Shown here: in pieces, positions 38,255 through 46,441 of the stretch | Position numbering within the stretch: the stretch's first letter is position 1 | Layout of the letters: each line of letters opens with the position of its first letter | Virus record (IMG/VR): IMGVR_UViG_3300025155_000005 | Location: 1 to 50,201 of that record | Origin: a virus | DNA: 50,201 nt | Direction: 5' to 3' (one strand) | The notes under the pieces: model-generated | What the model was told of the DNA's origin: nothing | The model's input: only the letters and a program-made list of their open reading frames with translations | The model's database searches: none | Made by a program: the position numbers and the translations under genes

Positions 38255-39160
38255 CTAGATGCCAGGGTTGCCCCACCAGCCGCGCCAGTCGGCCGCACCG
38301 AGAGACTTCCGGTAGCGAACGACGTGCTTCCAGGAGTCGTTGATGACGTCCTGGTCGGCTTCCTGGGCAATGTCCTTGCGGATGAAGCAGACCAGCTTGT
38401 GCTGGCCCTTCGGGTAGCCGAGGAAGAAGGCGTCCGCATCGGTGAGGTAGTCCCACACGATGAGGTTCCAACGCCGCAGCTGGGCCAGCGCGTTGATCGC
38501 GCGGTTGGCCGTGTCAGGCCGCTCGACGGACTTGATGATCTCAGCCGCGTCGAACTCACCCTCGGGGCTGACGAGCAGGTTGATCTCCTGCGAGCCGGCG
38601 ATCGGGATAGCGGAGTCGTCGGTGACTTTCCGCAGGTCGATGACCCCCTGCCGCAGCGAGCTGATCCCCAGGTCGGCTGAGGTCGCCGCCTTGTTCGATC
38701 CGGTCCCGCCGCGCTTCAGCGGGTGAGCGGTGCTGAAGAGCTGCTGCCCGTCAGCAAGAGGCGCGCCCCCGGAGAAGCCGAGGTTGAAGACGTCGGCCGA
38801 GATCTTCTCCATCGTGGCTCGCGCGGAGCGCGCTAGCCCGGACGGGAACTCTCGGACCATGCCGTACATGTCGTCGTCGATGAGCTCCTGTGAGAGCTGG
38901 TAGCCCAACGCGTACTTAAGGTGGGTGAAGCGGGTCTTGAAGCCTTCCAGCGCGTCCTGGAGCGTGGTTGTCTCCAGCTCACCAGTCTGCGCCAGGTAGC
39001 CGAACCCGACCATGCCGAGCATTTCCTCGTAGTTCTTGTCCGACCGCAGCACGTTGAAGACTCGGTCGTACACCGAGGGAAGCTCCTTGTAGCTGGTGTT
39101 GAAGACTTCCTTCAGGCCGCGGATGAAGTAGTTCGCAAACGCGGCTCGGGTCATAGCCAC
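38255..39160 (-). CDS. Major capsid protein (301 aa)
   Basis: GTG 39,160 with AGGAGGTAACGTACT. It begins MTRAAFANYFIRGLKEVFNT, as in Mu-gpT/HK97-fold capsids. The GKQHKLVCF-like segment (YPKGQHKLVCFIRKDIAQEA) and the NYEEMLGMVGFGYLAQTGEL start are typical. The size and its position after the scaffold support the call. The strong SD and the flanking hairpins allow high expression. Confidence 0.82.
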   Translation of the reverse strand: MAMTRAAFANYFIRGLKEVFNTSYKELPSVYDRVFNVLRSDKNYEEMLGMVGFGYLAQTGELETTTLQDALEGFKTRFTHLKYALGYQLSQELIDDDMYGMVREFPSGLARSARATMEKISADVFNLGFSGGAPLADGQQLFSTAHPLKRGGTGSNKAATSADLGISSLRQGVIDLRKVTDDSAIPIAGSQEINLLVSPEGEFDAAEIIKSVERPDTANRAINALAQLRRWNLIVWDYLTDADAFFLGYPKGQHKLVCFIRKDIAQEADQDVINDSWKHVVRYRKSLGAADWRGWWGNPGI

Positions 39161-39188
39161 AGTACGTTACCTCCTGGGATCTGGCTCG

Positions 39189-39653
39189 TTACGCGCTCAG
39201 GTCGAGCGAGGCGGCCATGAACTTGAAGATCACGCGCCCGTTCGTGTCGCCAACCTTGTCACGCCGGTCCAGGTCCACCACGACAACACGGGTGTTGGTC
39301 GTGTCAGACTGGTCGACATGCACGAGGTCAGAGGCCTCGACGAGCCCGTAGAGCGCGCCGCGGTCGGTCGCCGCCGTAACCTGGGACACGCCCAGGTTGC
39401 CGACGAAGAGCGAGTCGGGCGTCGGGACGAAGATGACCGCGTCGGCGTCAGTCACGCCGCTGGCGTCGGCCACTGCGATCCCTAGGATCGTCTCGGCGGT
39501 CGGGTCGGTCCCGGACAGCGCCGCGACCTTGCCTGAAGACAGCGTCACGAGCTCGCCACGCTTGAACGTGGCGGACGCGGCCTCGGGGTAGGTGCGGAAC
39601 TCCCCGTCCTTGGGGTCGATGATTTCGATCTGTGCCTTAGCGATTGTAGCCAC
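39189..39653 (-). CDS. Head decoration/stabilisation protein (154 aa)
   Basis: GTG 39,653 with AGGAGGTTCTACA. It has a beta-rich shape (AEIIDPKDGEFRTYPEAASA-type start, then VTAATDRGALYGLVEASDLV). It sits directly before the capsid gene, where head decoration proteins are often found. Function by position. Confidence 0.6.
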   Translation of the reverse strand: MATIAKAQIEIIDPKDGEFRTYPEAASATFKRGELVTLSSGKVAALSGTDPTAETILGIAVADASGVTDADAVIFVPTPDSLFVGNLGVSQVTAATDRGALYGLVEASDLVHVDQSDTTNTRVVVVDLDRRDKVGDTNGRVIFKFMAASLDLSA

Positions 39654-39673
39654 TGTAGAACCTCCTGGAGAGG

Positions 39674-39693
39674 AAAAGGGGGCCTATGCCCCC
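39674..39693 (-). terminator. Terminator-like hairpin with U-run
   Basis: On the minus strand GGGGGC-ATAG-GCCCCC (39,693-39,678) is followed by TTTT (39,677-39,674). It separates the gene at 39,728 from the decoration and capsid genes. It could be an attenuator or a processing site that adjusts head-protein ratios. Confidence 0.6.
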
Positions 39694-39727
39694 CCTCCGT
39701 TCCTCATTGTCAGGTGATGAGCAGCGG

Positions 39728-40108
39728 TTATGAGCCGCCGCCCTCGATTGACACGCCGCCGATGATCCCGGTCTTGCCCCGGAACTCGTCCTTCTGCGTG
39801 ACCCCTTCTAGGTCGCGCCGGACGGACCGGCTGAGCGCCTCGCGCTGACGTCGGACTTCGGCGACCTTTGCGGCCTGACGCGCATCGTGGAGATCTTGTG
39901 GCGTCTCCATGACAACGAACTCGCGTCGGACGAACGGCCCGCCGTCCTCCTTCTGCACGACCCGGTAGCCTAGCTCTTCCATCTCTTCGATGCGGATCGG
40001 GTCGTTCTTCACGAGGCGCCGAGCAAAGCCTGGACGCTGCGGCGTCTTCAGAACATCCCGCTCTGAGCGGGTGGAAACGTCGATTGCTTGAACCCGAGGC
40101 TTGGTCAT
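39728..40108 (-). CDS. Small head-module protein (126 aa)
   Basis: ATG 40,108 overlaps the scaffold stop. It is basic, helical and charged (LGYRVVQKEDGGPFVRREFV, then QAAKVAEVRRQREALSRSVR). Possibly a head-completion or scaffold-associated protein. Unassigned. It ends before the terminator-like hairpin. Confidence 0.6.
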   Translation of the reverse strand: MTKPRVQAIDVSTRSERDVLKTPQRPGFARRLVKNDPIRIEEMEELGYRVVQKEDGGPFVRREFVVMETPQDLHDARQAAKVAEVRRQREALSRSVRRDLEGVTQKDEFRGKTGIIGGVSIEGGGS

Positions 40109-40905
40109 AGCACTTCCTCCCTTGGCGTGTTCGCGGTGTATGCTGGCGTCAGGCCGAGCTTCGCTCGGATTGCCGCCTCGTCCGCTGTCGGCTGTGCGCC
40201 TGGCTGTGCGCCAGGAGACGGCCGAAGCATCGCCGGAGTCGGAACCCCTGCAGGCGCCCGACCCCCGCCACGAGCCTTCTGGATGTAATACTCTCCGATG
40301 GCCTGGCGAAGCACCGTCTCACGCCCCTGAGGGGTCAGAAGTGCGCGCGCGTTCATCGTCCGGGCTCGATCAACCCACTTCGCGACGAACGTCGCGGCCT
40401 CTTTCGGCACCACGTCGGAGGCGATCAGACCCGCCTTCATCGACTCGATGTTGGCGGACACCATCGGCTCCGTCTCTTGCGAGACGATGTTACGCGCGAT
40501 GGCTTCTGCGAGCGTCACGACCCCCTCCACCTGTTCGGGGAGGAAGCCGAGCTTCGTCGCCCATTCGCCGATCCGAGCGCGGTAGGCCACCTCGGGGTCT
40601 GACGTCGGGGCCGCCGGGGCCGCAGCAATCTGCGTCCGGACATGCTCCACGACTTCGGGCCGGAGCCCGACGATCTCGCCCTGCTCGTCCATGACGACGA
40701 GCTGTTCCAGGGCGCCGCGGTAACGCGCAGAGCGCGCCCGCTCTTCAGTCACTGCCGCGTGCACCTCTGGCGACAGCGGTTGTCCTTTTGGCTTCCCGTC
40801 CCCCGGCTGTGCGTCGCCGGCGACGACTGGTGCAGTTGCGGGTGCGGGAACCAAGCTTGCCTGATCCGCCACTACGGGGGCGGCGACCGAAAGCTCTTCA
40901 GGCAT
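40105..40905 (-). CDS. Scaffolding protein candidate (266 aa)
   Basis: ATG 40,905. It has an Ala/Pro-rich N-terminus, a helical middle (EVHAAVTEERARSARYRGAL, then VEGVVTLAEAIARNIVSQET) and a charged C-terminus rich in Ala/Pro/Gly. Charged, helical, low-complexity proteins between portal and capsid are scaffolds. No domain is claimed. Confidence 0.65.
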   Translation of the reverse strand: MPEELSVAAPVVADQASLVPAPATAPVVAGDAQPGDGKPKGQPLSPEVHAAVTEERARSARYRGALEQLVVMDEQGEIVGLRPEVVEHVRTQIAAAPAAPTSDPEVAYRARIGEWATKLGFLPEQVEGVVTLAEAIARNIVSQETEPMVSANIESMKAGLIASDVVPKEAATFVAKWVDRARTMNARALLTPQGRETVLRQAIGEYYIQKARGGGRAPAGVPTPAMLRPSPGAQPGAQPTADEAAIRAKLGLTPAYTANTPREEVL

Positions 40906-40908
40906 GAA

Positions 40909-41190
40909 TCAGTCTCCTTGCGCCGATACGCTGGCGCGTGCGAGTGCGACCCGCCGTCCTTTCTCGATCTCCTGCTCGGGCCACTTAAGCAGGATGTCGA
41001 TCTCAGTGATTTTGGCTTGCAAGCTTCGCACGGCAGCCAGGTCGCCCGTCGCAGACTCGATTGTCAGGTTGAGTAGGTGGCGAGTCCTTCGGGCCTGGAG
41101 CTCCCGTGCGAAGACCGTCCAGCCAGGTGAGGCGATGAGGTCTTGCAGTGGCCCCATCGTATCGAACAATTGTTCCCTTGTCAAGGCCAC
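40909..41190 (-). CDS. Small helical protein between scaffold and portal (93 aa)
   Basis: GTG 41,190. It is helical (REQLFDTMGPLQDLIASPGW, then LLNLTIESATGDLAAVRSLQ). It carries a CTTGCAAG site in its 3' half (41,016-41,023). Possibly a head accessory protein; unassigned. Confidence 0.6.
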   Translation of the reverse strand: MALTREQLFDTMGPLQDLIASPGWTVFARELQARRTRHLLNLTIESATGDLAAVRSLQAKITEIDILLKWPEQEIEKGRRVALARASVSAQGD

Positions 41191-41191
41191 C

Positions 41192-43261
41192 CTAGCCCAC
41201 CTGAGGAGCTACTTCGGCCGGGGCAGGGGGGATGGGACGCCCAGTCTGGATACTCTGGACGGTCTGCTCGACTCTAGGGTCGCTGCCGCCCGGCTCTGGC
41301 CTGCCAGCCGCCGTAGCGGCCTGGGCCTGAAGGTACGCTTGCAGCTGTTCCTTCGTGCCGATGATGTCCGTGACGGGGATGTCGCCGCTTCCCAGCTTGT
41401 CCAGGACCATCTTTGCCAGGTTCCAGCCGTTAAGTGGGTTGATCTTAATGAAGGCTTGCAGAACGGCGCTCTTCTCCACCAGCTCCAGCAGCTCTAGCAT
41501 CTTGCGGGCGTCGAGGTCCTGGTTGCTGGCAATCGCGGCGCCATGCACGCGGTAGTTGAACCGTCCGGCGATCTCGTTCGCCTCGACCGTCCGGAACGGG
41601 TTGTCGGGGTCGTTCAGCACCTTCACGACCTTAGGCATCGCGCGGTCGGCGTGCTGCTGGTACAGGCCGATGACCTGATAGGCCAGCTCCTTCAGCGCGA
41701 CCTCACACCGCTCGATGTACCGCTTGAAGCGGACGTTGCCCTCCTGGATCACCGCGCCGATCTCGAACGCGGTCGTCCGACTCGTGGTGGTCCGCCCGGT
41801 CTGCGCATCGCTGATGCCGCTCAGGCGCTCGGCGAAGCTCAGGAGCAAGTTCTCCAGCTCGGCGCCGGGGACTTGCACGCCCCGGAAGGCGCGTGCGAGC
41901 GACTGGATCTGGTTGACGTCGCCCTCGACCTTGATCGGCCGCCCGAGCTGAATCTTGTCCCGCTCCAGGTCAAGACTGGCCCCCTCGCCGACCAGGAACG
42001 TGAAGAGAGCCGCGATGGACACCGCCGTCGCATCCGTCCGCTGGTTGTGCGTGGCGTCTGTCTCGTCCTGGGTCATCCGCATGTCCGCGGCCAGGCTGCG
42101 GCCGAGGAAGTGCGATGTCCGAGGGAGGATGCGAAGGACGATGTAGTTGGGGCGGTTATGCAGGTAGGGGTACTTGATGAGCCGGATCAGCCGGCGCTGC
42201 GGCATGGCGATTTCCATGACCACGCGCTCGGGCTGCCCGTCCCGGTCCCAGTCGTACCACCCCAGGAGGCTCCAGATCTCATACCACTGGAGCATCTTGA
42301 GCGATGACGGCTGGCTGGACTCCACGACGCCAGTCCGCTTCTCCTCGCCGGCCTGCTGCGCCGTGAGGACGGACTCCGTCGCCTGGTTCCCCGTGCTAGA
42401 CAGGACCGCGTCGATCTCCTCGTCGATATAGCCTTCCTGGCCCCGGAGCGCCGACAGTTCCGGCGCGTACAGCCGGGTGCGATGCCCCATCCAAGGCTGC
42501 TCCGCCAGGTTCTTCCGGCGCCAGTCGGCGACCAGGAAGTCCAGCAGCGGCACGAGGTCCAGCCGCGGCCCCTCGTAAGACACATCCTCGCGCTCGACGA
42601 TACGGCTCTTTGTCGTGCGCTTCATGATGGGCTGCCCATAGGGATCGAGCATGGGCTGCCCCGACTCGTCCGGCACAGGCTCCTGGATCTCTTGAATGTC
42701 CTCCTGGAGCCGATGTTCCGTCTTGACATCCCAGTTCAGGACGCCGACAGCCGTGCCCTCGACCAGGCCGTTCAGGAGCGCGTCGTCGAGCCACTCCGCG
42801 TAGTTGAGCTCCTGCTCAAAGACGTAGTCCAGGAACTCTTCAATCCGTGCGGCGTGGGCACTGTCATCCGGCTCCATCGGCTCGACCTTGTAAGTCGGCC
42901 GCACGGAAGACAAGCCGGCGTAGGCGCGGCCGTGGATGGAGTCGATGACCCACTTCGTCAAGGGGACGCGGTAGTTCGCGGCGCCCTCAAAGGGGAGCTC
43001 GCGGTCCGGCGGGATCAGCTCGTAGCGCTCCCAGTAGTCCTGCAGGTCCTGCTCCAGCCCCTTGCTGGCGGTGGAGCCGAGCCTGCGGACACGAAGCGAT
43101 CGCTCGATTTCGTTCGAGTATGCGCGCGCCAGATCCTCGCGATCGGACTGTTCAAGCACGATCGCAAAGACAGGCTGCTCCGGCGGCGCCGACTGCGGCG
43201 CGTCGAAGCTTATAGGCGCGGGCGCGGCTGGCTGCTCAGCCGGGGGAGGAAGAACGCTCAT
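41192..43261 (-). CDS. Portal protein (689 aa)
   Basis: ATG 43,261. The length and the segments ELPFEGAANYRVPLTKWVID, VEPMEPDDSAHAARIEEFLD and YPYLHNRPNYIVLRILPRTS match P22-type portals. The C-terminal QAYLQAQAATAAGRPEPGGS tail is disordered. It forms the dodecameric DNA entrance on the head and sits next to the terminase module, as usual. Confidence 0.85.
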   Translation of the reverse strand: MSVLPPPAEQPAAPAPISFDAPQSAPPEQPVFAIVLEQSDREDLARAYSNEIERSLRVRRLGSTASKGLEQDLQDYWERYELIPPDRELPFEGAANYRVPLTKWVIDSIHGRAYAGLSSVRPTYKVEPMEPDDSAHAARIEEFLDYVFEQELNYAEWLDDALLNGLVEGTAVGVLNWDVKTEHRLQEDIQEIQEPVPDESGQPMLDPYGQPIMKRTTKSRIVEREDVSYEGPRLDLVPLLDFLVADWRRKNLAEQPWMGHRTRLYAPELSALRGQEGYIDEEIDAVLSSTGNQATESVLTAQQAGEEKRTGVVESSQPSSLKMLQWYEIWSLLGWYDWDRDGQPERVVMEIAMPQRRLIRLIKYPYLHNRPNYIVLRILPRTSHFLGRSLAADMRMTQDETDATHNQRTDATAVSIAALFTFLVGEGASLDLERDKIQLGRPIKVEGDVNQIQSLARAFRGVQVPGAELENLLLSFAERLSGISDAQTGRTTTSRTTAFEIGAVIQEGNVRFKRYIERCEVALKELAYQVIGLYQQHADRAMPKVVKVLNDPDNPFRTVEANEIAGRFNYRVHGAAIASNQDLDARKMLELLELVEKSAVLQAFIKINPLNGWNLAKMVLDKLGSGDIPVTDIIGTKEQLQAYLQAQAATAAGRPEPGGSDPRVEQTVQSIQTGRPIPPAPAEVAPQVG

Positions 43262-43281
43262 TGTGACCTCCGAGGCGTGGG

Positions 43282-43434
43282 CTACTTAATGAAATACTGC
43301 CCAGCCGCAAATCCGGCAGCGGCGAGTGCGAGCGAGATGATGCCGTACCCCTGCAGGCCGAAGTACCCCTGCACATACCCGCCGGCGACGAAGCCGAGCA
43401 CGGCAAGCACGATAGCCACGGGCTTGATCTTCAT
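43282..43434 (-). CDS. Two-helix membrane protein (50 aa)
   Basis: ATG 43,434 overlaps the upstream stop (ATGA), with GGAGAGGAGACACCTTC. The 50 residues contain two hydrophobic stretches (KIKPVAIVLAVLGFVAGGYV, then YGIISLALAAAGFAAGQYFI). It is a small membrane protein in the packaging module; function unknown. Not recognised as a holin family. Confidence 0.65.
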   Translation of the reverse strand: MKIKPVAIVLAVLGFVAGGYVQGYFGLQGYGIISLALAAAGFAAGQYFIK

Positions 43435-43592
43435 GAAGGTGTCTCCTCTCCGGCAGCCTTTCCGGCCGCCTTACTCTCGTCGAGTTCCGCTTGCAACTTC
43501 TCGGCGCGCTCCGCCTGCTCGCGCAGATGGCGCTGCAGGATCAGGTTCGCGACGTACAGCTCTCCGATCGCCTGGTACGCGAGCTCTTCCAT
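43431..43592 (-). CDS. Small coiled-coil protein (53 aa)
   Basis: ATG 43,592 overlaps the GroES-like stop by one base (TGATG). It is helical and charged (LAYQAIGELYVANLILQRHL, then REQAERAEKLQAELDESKAA). A membrane-associated or assembly chaperone role is possible. It is coupled to genes on both sides. Confidence 0.6.
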   Translation of the reverse strand: MEELAYQAIGELYVANLILQRHLREQAERAEKLQAELDESKAAGKAAGEETPS

Positions 43593-43960
43593 CAAATGAT
43601 CCTCTCCTCGCCTGTTGGGAGATCCTCCGGCTCCTGCCCAGGCTTGAGCTTAGGCAGGTGCTCGTAGGGATCGTCTTCTAGAACAAGCATGATTGAGTCC
43701 GCCTCTATCAGCAGGTACTCATCCGTGGGGTCCGCCGGATCGGGAAAGATCTGGTTCTCCTGATACGAGTCGAACAGCACGACGTCTCCTGGCATCAAGT
43801 CGCATACTCCCGGCGCTGCGGCCACGATGAGCCCTTGGCAGGAGGGGTGCTTCACGTTGCTCGGGATGACAAGCCCGGAGCGGCGCTGGAGCTCCTCCTG
43901 CAGCACCTGAACCAGAACCCTATTCCCTAGGGGTCGAATTGCAAGCGGGTTGGCGAACAT
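43592..43960 (-). CDS. GroES-like co-chaperonin (122 aa)
   Basis: ATG 43,960. The sequence AIRPLGNRVLVQVLQEELQR, then SGLVIPSNVKHPSCQGLIVA and a MPGDVVLFDSYQENQI strand with EYLLIEADSIMLVLEDD follow the Cpn10 fold. The mobile loop of GroES lies around LQRRSGLVIP. Phage co-chaperonins such as T4 gp31 replace host GroES for capsid folding; this gene next to portal and capsid fits. The C-terminal 25 residues are an extra acidic/Pro-rich tail. Confidence 0.85.
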   Translation of the reverse strand: MFANPLAIRPLGNRVLVQVLQEELQRRSGLVIPSNVKHPSCQGLIVAAAPGVCDLMPGDVVLFDSYQENQIFPDPADPTDEYLLIEADSIMLVLEDDPYEHLPKLKPGQEPEDLPTGEERII

Positions 43961-43968
43961 GTGTTCCT

Positions 43969-43998
43969 ATCCTATCAGAGGCTTGCAAGCCATGTCAA
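43969..43998 (-). promoter_or_regulatory. Promoter TTGACA-18-TAGGAT with CTTGCAAG
   Basis: On the minus strand TTGACA (43,998-43,993), an 18-bp spacer containing CTTGCAAG (43,989-43,982) and TAGGAT (43,974-43,969) with TGA before the -10. The start would fall only a few bases before the GroES-like ATG (43,960), making its own transcript almost leaderless. Read-through from the terminase gene would supply the GGATAGGA SD. Confidence 0.7.
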
Positions 43999-44004
43999 GG
44001 GCAC

Positions 44005-45435
44005 CTAATACCCCGCGGCCGTCGTGCGCTTCCGCTTCGGCTGGCGCGGAGGAGCGTCGGGGTCATGGGCCTTCCGAGGCTGCCGGATGCCCGGCCCGAA
44101 GTGCTGCTTGATGTACAGCAGCGTGTCGACGCCGTGATCGTAATACCCATCCTGCTTGGGCAGCTTGGGCGTCGGGCGGGCCTCGGTAGGCTCGTCCCAG
44201 ACCCAGCCGCCCTCCATCGCCTCGATCAGGTAGGCACAGCGGGGGTGGAAGACGATCGCCGGCTGCCCCCGGACCAGCCGGGTGAAGTAGCTCAGGAACT
44301 GCTGAACGAGGAACGCTTTGTCTGCGACCACGCCGACCTTGGGCGACACCCCCCAAGGCTTCAGCCACTGCTTGAAGATGTCGAACTCGGTCTTCTTCGA
44401 GCTCCCCTTGTGCTGCTCCATCGCTCGGTCGCCGCACGCGTACAGCTCCACGACCTCGCCGAACGTCTCAGCCTGCTGCTGGAAGACGCGCTGGAAGAAC
44501 TCGTCGGCATAGGTGTCCGTGCCGAGGTAGCAGTCCAGCACGCGGAGCTGGCCGTCCAGCGTGATCTGTGCCCAGGAGACCGCCGGGTGACGGGCGCCGG
44601 GGTCGTAGGAGAGGATCAGCGGGAGGCCGGGGTCGTACTCGACCTCCTGGATGTGGAGCCGGTGGTTGAACAGCTCGCCGACGACGGGGTCGCCGCGCGC
44701 GGACAGCCCGCGCTCGCCGAAGAGCATCCGCCGGCGAAGCGGGTGCCCCGGCGGGTAGTCGCGCTCCAAGTTGCGGATGAAGTCCGGAGGAAGGTTGGCT
44801 TCGTTGTCGTAGGTGGAGCTGACTAGCAGCCGCCGGGACGGGTCAGGAGCCTTGAACTCTCGATAGATGTGGTGGTCCTCATGGACCGGGTTCATCTCGA
44901 AGAGGAAGTGATGGGGGACGCCCGGTTGCCGGAGGCGGACGCGGAGTCGCTGAAAGATGTCTTTCGGCACTTCCTCCGCCTGGCTGATTGCCACGGCCCC
45001 CAAGGTCAGGCCGTCAAACTTGGCATAGCGGTTGTTGTCGTCGCCGCTCTTCAGAGCGCGCAGGTAGACCGAGCTGTTGTTGGCGAGGATCTGCCGCTCC
45101 TCAGCGGCGATCCAGCCCTTATGCGGCAGCTGAGTCGCCAGGATCTCCTCGTCATAGTCCTCCCGGATGACCTTGTAGAACAGCGGCCGGAGGACGGCAT
45201 CCAGCGAGTCCTGCGTCCAGCGAGAGAGAATCACCATGCAGCCGGGGAATCGCAGGCACAGGTCCAGCGTCTCGTTGATGAGCCAGTAGGTCTTGCCCGA
45301 CCCGCCGGCGCCCTCGATACCGACCGTGTGGACGTCCTGGGTCACGGCCTGGTGGGCCGCCCACTGCTTCGCGTTGATCGAGCCCGACTTCTTCCCGAAG
45401 TACCGAAGCTCGACCCGTTCAACCCTAGGGGGCAT
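44005..45435 (-). CDS. terL: Terminase large subunit (476 aa)
   Basis: Start ATG 45,435 (MPPRVERVEL), overlapping the upstream gene by 11 bases. IEGAGGSGKTYWL near residue 45 is the Walker A motif and VAISQAEEVPKD supplies the Walker B Glu region. The nuclease domain has ILSYDPGARHPAVSWAQI (Asp of motif I) and a later DHGVDTLLYIKQHF (Asp). This ATPase pumps DNA into the head through the portal. The length and neighbouring gene order are standard. Confidence 0.88.
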   Translation of the reverse strand: MPPRVERVELRYFGKKSGSINAKQWAAHQAVTQDVHTVGIEGAGGSGKTYWLINETLDLCLRFPGCMVILSRWTQDSLDAVLRPLFYKVIREDYDEEILATQLPHKGWIAAEERQILANNSSVYLRALKSGDDNNRYAKFDGLTLGAVAISQAEEVPKDIFQRLRVRLRQPGVPHHFLFEMNPVHEDHHIYREFKAPDPSRRLLVSSTYDNEANLPPDFIRNLERDYPPGHPLRRRMLFGERGLSARGDPVVGELFNHRLHIQEVEYDPGLPLILSYDPGARHPAVSWAQITLDGQLRVLDCYLGTDTYADEFFQRVFQQQAETFGEVVELYACGDRAMEQHKGSSKKTEFDIFKQWLKPWGVSPKVGVVADKAFLVQQFLSYFTRLVRGQPAIVFHPRCAYLIEAMEGGWVWDEPTEARPTPKLPKQDGYYDHGVDTLLYIKQHFGPGIRQPRKAHDPDAPPRQPKRKRTTAAGY

Positions 45436-45793
45436 CGTTGGTCGTCGAGGGCCGAGGCCGAGGATACGGCGCAGCCGTGCCAGTGTCCAGAAGCAGCGGC
45501 TGCATGTCATCCGGCCGCCGACCCGGTGGGAGCGGCGTAACGTTCTTGTCGCCCTCGTAGACCAGGATCTTCCGCACGTCCAGCTCCAGATTGACGTTCG
45601 CCGGCAGCGCAGCGTACTTGCGCAGCAGGTCTGCTGCGGCGATCCGCAGGCTCAGAGGAATGGGCTTCGGCTCGCCGAGTGCCTGCCAGGCGTTATCCAT
45701 CACGGCCTGGAGGAACTTGAGAACGTCGAAACCCTGGTCGCGGGCGAGCTCGACAAGCGACTTCTGTTCGGCAGTAGTTGGCAGCGTTTTCAT
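45425..45793 (-). CDS. Terminase small subunit candidate (122 aa)
   Basis: ATG 45,793. The N-terminal half is helical (QKSLVELARDQGFDVLKFLQ, then AVMDNAWQALGEPKPIPLSL), as in small terminases that bind pac/cos sites. The C-terminus is Pro-rich. Position directly before terL with an 11-base overlap is the main argument. Confidence 0.55.
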   Translation of the reverse strand: MKTLPTTAEQKSLVELARDQGFDVLKFLQAVMDNAWQALGEPKPIPLSLRIAAADLLRKYAALPANVNLELDVRKILVYEGDKNVTPLPPGRRPDDMQPLLLDTGTAAPYPRPRPSTTNDAP

Positions 45794-45981
45794 ACCTTAA
45801 TCAGCCCCGTGTCCGTCCGCTCCTCCAGCAAGCCCTTCTGCTTGAGCGCCGTCCGGACTTCGGCCATCTGGCGCATCAGCACGGACACCACCGCCACGAC
45901 GTCCGCGTGGCTTGGCAGCTGAGCCTTCATCCGCTCGCGGAGCGCCCGATCCTGCTTGCGCCTCAGATCCTTGATCCCCAT
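45790..45981 (-). CDS. Small packaging-module protein (63 aa)
   Basis: ATG 45,981 with GGAGGGTGAAGAAAG. It is helical (IKDLRRKQDRALRERMKAQL, then VVAVVSVLMRQMAEVRTALK). It lies wholly inside the longer frame at 45,797-46,267, in another reading frame. Either the two genes overlap or the longer gene is read into this one by frameshift. Confidence 0.6.
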   Translation of the reverse strand: MGIKDLRRKQDRALRERMKAQLPSHADVVAVVSVLMRQMAEVRTALKQKGLLEERTDTGLIKV

Positions 45982-46267
45982 CTTTCTTCACCCTCCGGTT
46001 TCCCTGCCGAACAGAGAGGACGAGGATGCTCGGCATGGTCTGAGTGTCGCCCGTCTCCGGCTCCTCGCCGTCCTCTTCGGGCGCATCGTAGTCGCGCGCA
46101 ATCACGGTCAATTGGTCGTCATACCGCAGGAGCCAACCCTGGCTCTCGCGCCGCTTCAGCCTGGCCTGGTCGAGGACGGCGTTCAGTGTTCCGTGCAGCT
46201 CGACCTGAGCACTGGCGTCGAGCCACTCGACTGTGACCCTCTTCGGCTTCCAGACTTTCTTCTTCAC
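45797..46267 (-). CDS. Overlapping frame: packaging-region protein (up to 156 aa)
   Basis: GTG 46,267 with GGAGGATTGCAA, just after the three-way-junction RNA. Residues 1-95 look real (VKKKVWKPKRVTVEWLDASA, then VLDQARLKRRESQGWLLRYD). From about residue 98 the frame covers the 63-residue gene and turns into Gly/Ala/Arg-rich sequence typical of an out-of-frame shadow. The true end may be different (frameshift near GTGAAGAAAGATGGGG, 45,975-45,990), or both frames may be used. Confidence 0.5.
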   Translation of the reverse strand: MKKKVWKPKRVTVEWLDASAQVELHGTLNAVLDQARLKRRESQGWLLRYDDQLTVIARDYDAPEEDGEEPETGDTQTMPSILVLSVRQGNRRVKKDGDQGSEAQAGSGAPRADEGSAAKPRGRRGGGVRADAPDGRSPDGAQAEGLAGGADGHGAD

Positions 46268-46293
46268 TTGCAATCCTCCAGTCACAAAGAGTG

Positions 46294-46355
46294 AGCGGCT
46301 CTTCACCGGGGAGGTGATAAGGCTGGGGAGGAGAGGGGGACCAGCCAGAGCCGCT
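46294..46355 (-). ncRNA. Three-way-junction RNA leader candidate (62 nt)
   Basis: AGCGGCTCT (46,294-46,302) pairs with AGAGCCGCT (46,347-46,355). TCACC (46,303-46,307) pairs with GGTGA (46,313-46,317) around a 5-nt loop. GGCTGG (46,321-46,326) pairs with CCAGCC (46,341-46,346) around a 14-nt loop. Only three bases (46,318-46,320) are unpaired at the junction. On the minus-strand RNA the large loop contains UCCUCC (46,332-46,327), the exact complement of GGAGGA (46,279-46,274), the SD of the gene at 46,267. This suggests a translational switch. Evidence is structural only. Confidence 0.65.
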
Positions 46356-46441
46356 CGCGGAGGGAGGTGGAGAACAGAATGGGCATCCGTCCTCCGAAAG
46401 CCTGGACGAGCCCAGCTCTCCTACCGCGGCTCCACTGCCCC

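Noticed and set aside
38200-38272. tRNA-like start (GGGGGCCTAGCTCAGTTGCA) after the capsid gene
   Set aside because: The D-arm-like part is there, but the acceptor strand pairs already at 38,225-38,232 and no anticodon or T arm can be folded; it is a hairpin.
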